In this document: positions 52,151-53,142 of the stretch, piece after piece
Layout of the letters: every line of letters starts with the position of its first letter
How positions within the stretch are numbered: position 1 is the first letter of the stretch
From: Myxococcota bacterium
Lineage (GTDB): Bacteria; Myxococcota_A; UBA796; UBA9615; JAKLKC01
Direction of reading: 5' to 3'
NCBI GenBank assembly: GCA_023150875.1
Contig: JAKLKC010000047.1
Span: forward strand, 1 to 53,142
DNA: 53,142 nt
Notes under the pieces: generated by a model
What the model was told of the DNA's origin: nothing
Database searches by the model: none
What the model saw: the letters and a program-made list of their open reading frames with translations, nothing else
Program-made: the position numbers and the translations under genes

Positions 52151-53038
52151 TTGACGCGCGGACGGGACGGCCGGTGGAGGGTCGCCGTGGGGATCCTCCC
52201 CGTCCTGTTCGTCGTGCAGGCATCCCTCGCCCCGGGCGTCCCGGGGGCCTCGACCCCGACGGGGGACGGTCCGTCGGGCCTCGCGACCCGGATCCAGGAG
52301 GCCCTGGCGGAGTTCGGGGCGGGCGCCCGGTTCCCCCTCCCTCCCCTCGGGGACCGCCGGGTGCACCAGCTCCTCCGGGGGGAAGTGGTGCGGATGCGGG
52401 ACGTCCCGGAGGACCCCGAGCGTCCCCAGAGGGTGATCGGCCTGAGGATCGCCGACCTCCCCCGGGACCAGGTGTGGGTGGGCTACCGCGACCCCCACTT
52501 CGTCCTGGACGAGGAGGTGGCGGAGCGGCGCCTCGGCCCACCGGGACCGCGGGAGCGCTGGTACGGCTTCCTCGACCTGCCCTGGCCCTTCGCGGACCGC
52601 CAGTGGGTGGTCGAGGTGGAGGACAACGTGGCCCTTGCGGAGGCGACGGGGAACCGCGCCTGGGAGCGCACCTGGACCCTGGCGGCCGACGGACCCCGGG
52701 CGGTGGCGGCGGCCGTGGCGGACGGAGGCGTGCCGGGGGTGACTCCGGACATGGCGGCCAGGGCGATCTACACGCCGGTGAACCACGGCGCCTGGCTGGC
52801 GATCTCCCTCCCCGGAGGGCGGTGCCTGCTCGGCTACCACGTGACCTCGGTGGTGGGGGGCGGGATCCCCGACCGGCTGGTGGCGGACTTCGCCCTCGCC
52901 CGACTGCGATCGGTGCTGGGGGGCATCGTCGCCCGGGGGCACCGGGCGCCCGGGCACTACGGGGCGGGACACGCGCCGGTGCTGGGGGGAGACGGCCGCG
53001 CGATCCCGCCGCTGCTCCTCCCCCCGGGCGGACCCTGA
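52151..53038 (+). CDS. Exported START/SRPBCC-like protein
   Basis: A 295-residue protein from TTG 52151, with GAGG 6 bases upstream. The N-terminus is a likely signal peptide ('WRVAVGILPVLFVVQASLAP'). The body resembles the lipid-binding START fold: 'LLRGEVVRMRDVPEDPE', 'RVIGLRIADLPRDQVWVGYR', 'FLDLPWPFADRQWVVEVEDN', 'LAISLPGGRCLLGYHVTSVV' and 'PDRLVADFALARLRSVL'. The strand order is that of SRPBCC proteins, but this one seems exported, which is less common. It follows the glycosyltransferase by 25 bases and may be part of the same unit. Ligand is unknown. Confidence 0.7.
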   Translation: MTRGRDGRWRVAVGILPVLFVVQASLAPGVPGASTPTGDGPSGLATRIQEALAEFGAGARFPLPPLGDRRVHQLLRGEVVRMRDVPEDPERPQRVIGLRIADLPRDQVWVGYRDPHFVLDEEVAERRLGPPGPRERWYGFLDLPWPFADRQWVVEVEDNVALAEATGNRAWERTWTLAADGPRAVAAAVADGGVPGVTPDMAARAIYTPVNHGAWLAISLPGGRCLLGYHVTSVVGGGIPDRLVADFALARLRSVLGGIVARGHRAPGHYGAGHAPVLGGDGRAIPPLLLPPGGP

Positions 53039-53064
53039 TGGGGTCCCGGGCCGGGGCCGAGGCC

Positions 53065-53142
53065 CCCTAGTACGTCGTTCCAGAGCGAGTTCCCCAGTTT
53101 CTGAGTCCGCCTTCCAGCTCATCGGCGTCGCGGTCCCGCGAA
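53065..53142 (+). repeat. Right-end copy of the inverted terminal element
   Basis: Positions 53065-53102 match 78-41 read on the minus strand. CCCTAGTAC, CGTTCC and CCCCAGTTTCT have the same spacing in both. It begins 27 bases after the last gene's stop and runs to the window end. Confidence 0.6.

Overview
The window looks like part of the chromosome of a very GC-rich, Gram-negative bacterium of the Myxococcota / 'deltaproteobacterial' type. The signs are many lipobox-bearing outer-membrane lipoproteins, long proteins built from MopE-type 'DxDGDG…GDCDD' metal-binding repeats, a MYXO-CTERM-like C-terminus, a DUF507 protein and a System I cytochrome c maturation operon. No rRNA, tRNA, CRISPR array, integrase or transposase is visible. 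Both ends of the window carry inverted copies of the same 38-base element, so the window may be a complete contig that ends in a repeat.

Layout. 0.07-8.2 kb: a MobA/MocA-type nucleotidyltransferase, then secreted or lipoprotein genes (one a decayed sialidase-like gene), an outer-membrane beta-barrel candidate and DUF507. Two minus-strand genes follow: a beta-propeller-like lipoprotein and an M23/LytM cell-wall peptidase. 8.4-16.2 kb: a JAMM-DinG helicase fusion, a large alkaline-phosphatase-superfamily lipoprotein and two more lipoproteins. 16.2-17.8 kb, minus strand: a double PilZ protein and queE. 18.0-27.7 kb: a secreted five-bladed-propeller-like protein, a 0.7-kb gene-free stretch with striking hairpins, panD, and a 2342-codon frame that appears to join two exported MopE-repeat proteins. 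27.9-32.2 kb: APS kinase, a SLC13-type permease, a UspA-like protein, a lipoprotein, an inositol-monophosphatase/CysQ-family enzyme and a tiny Hpt-like frame. 32.4-37.0 kb: carB and a radical SAM/SPASM enzyme. 37.2-42.9 kb: an LpxL-like acyltransferase, a DUF454 membrane protein, a sensor histidine kinase and a HEAT-repeat protein. 43.1-50.0 kb: a complete, translationally coupled ccmABCDEFGHI operon. 50.3-53.0 kb: a PMT/ArnT-like membrane glycosyltransferase and an exported START/SRPBCC-like protein.

How the genes work together. The ccm genes export heme and attach it to periplasmic c-type cytochromes, which implies a respiratory organism. CysC, the SLC13 permease and the CysQ-like phosphatase form a plausible sulfate uptake, activation and PAP-recycling set. 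HK, DUF454 and the small membrane domain form a minus-strand operon divergent from the HEAT gene. Most other genes encode cell-envelope or surface proteins.

Regulatory style. Most first genes of transcription units have a TATNNT-type -10 box 7 to about 60 bases before the start codon. Several are so close that the mRNA should be leaderless. Translational coupling by overlapping stop/start (ATGA, GTGA, TTGA) is very common. The most novel-looking items are the paired hairpins with an identical G-rich 31-base loop core (19866-20072), the dispersed GGGCAC/GGGCTC hexamer repeats, the in-frame joins without stop codons at 22.35 kb and 38.8 kb, and the JAMM-DinG fusion.
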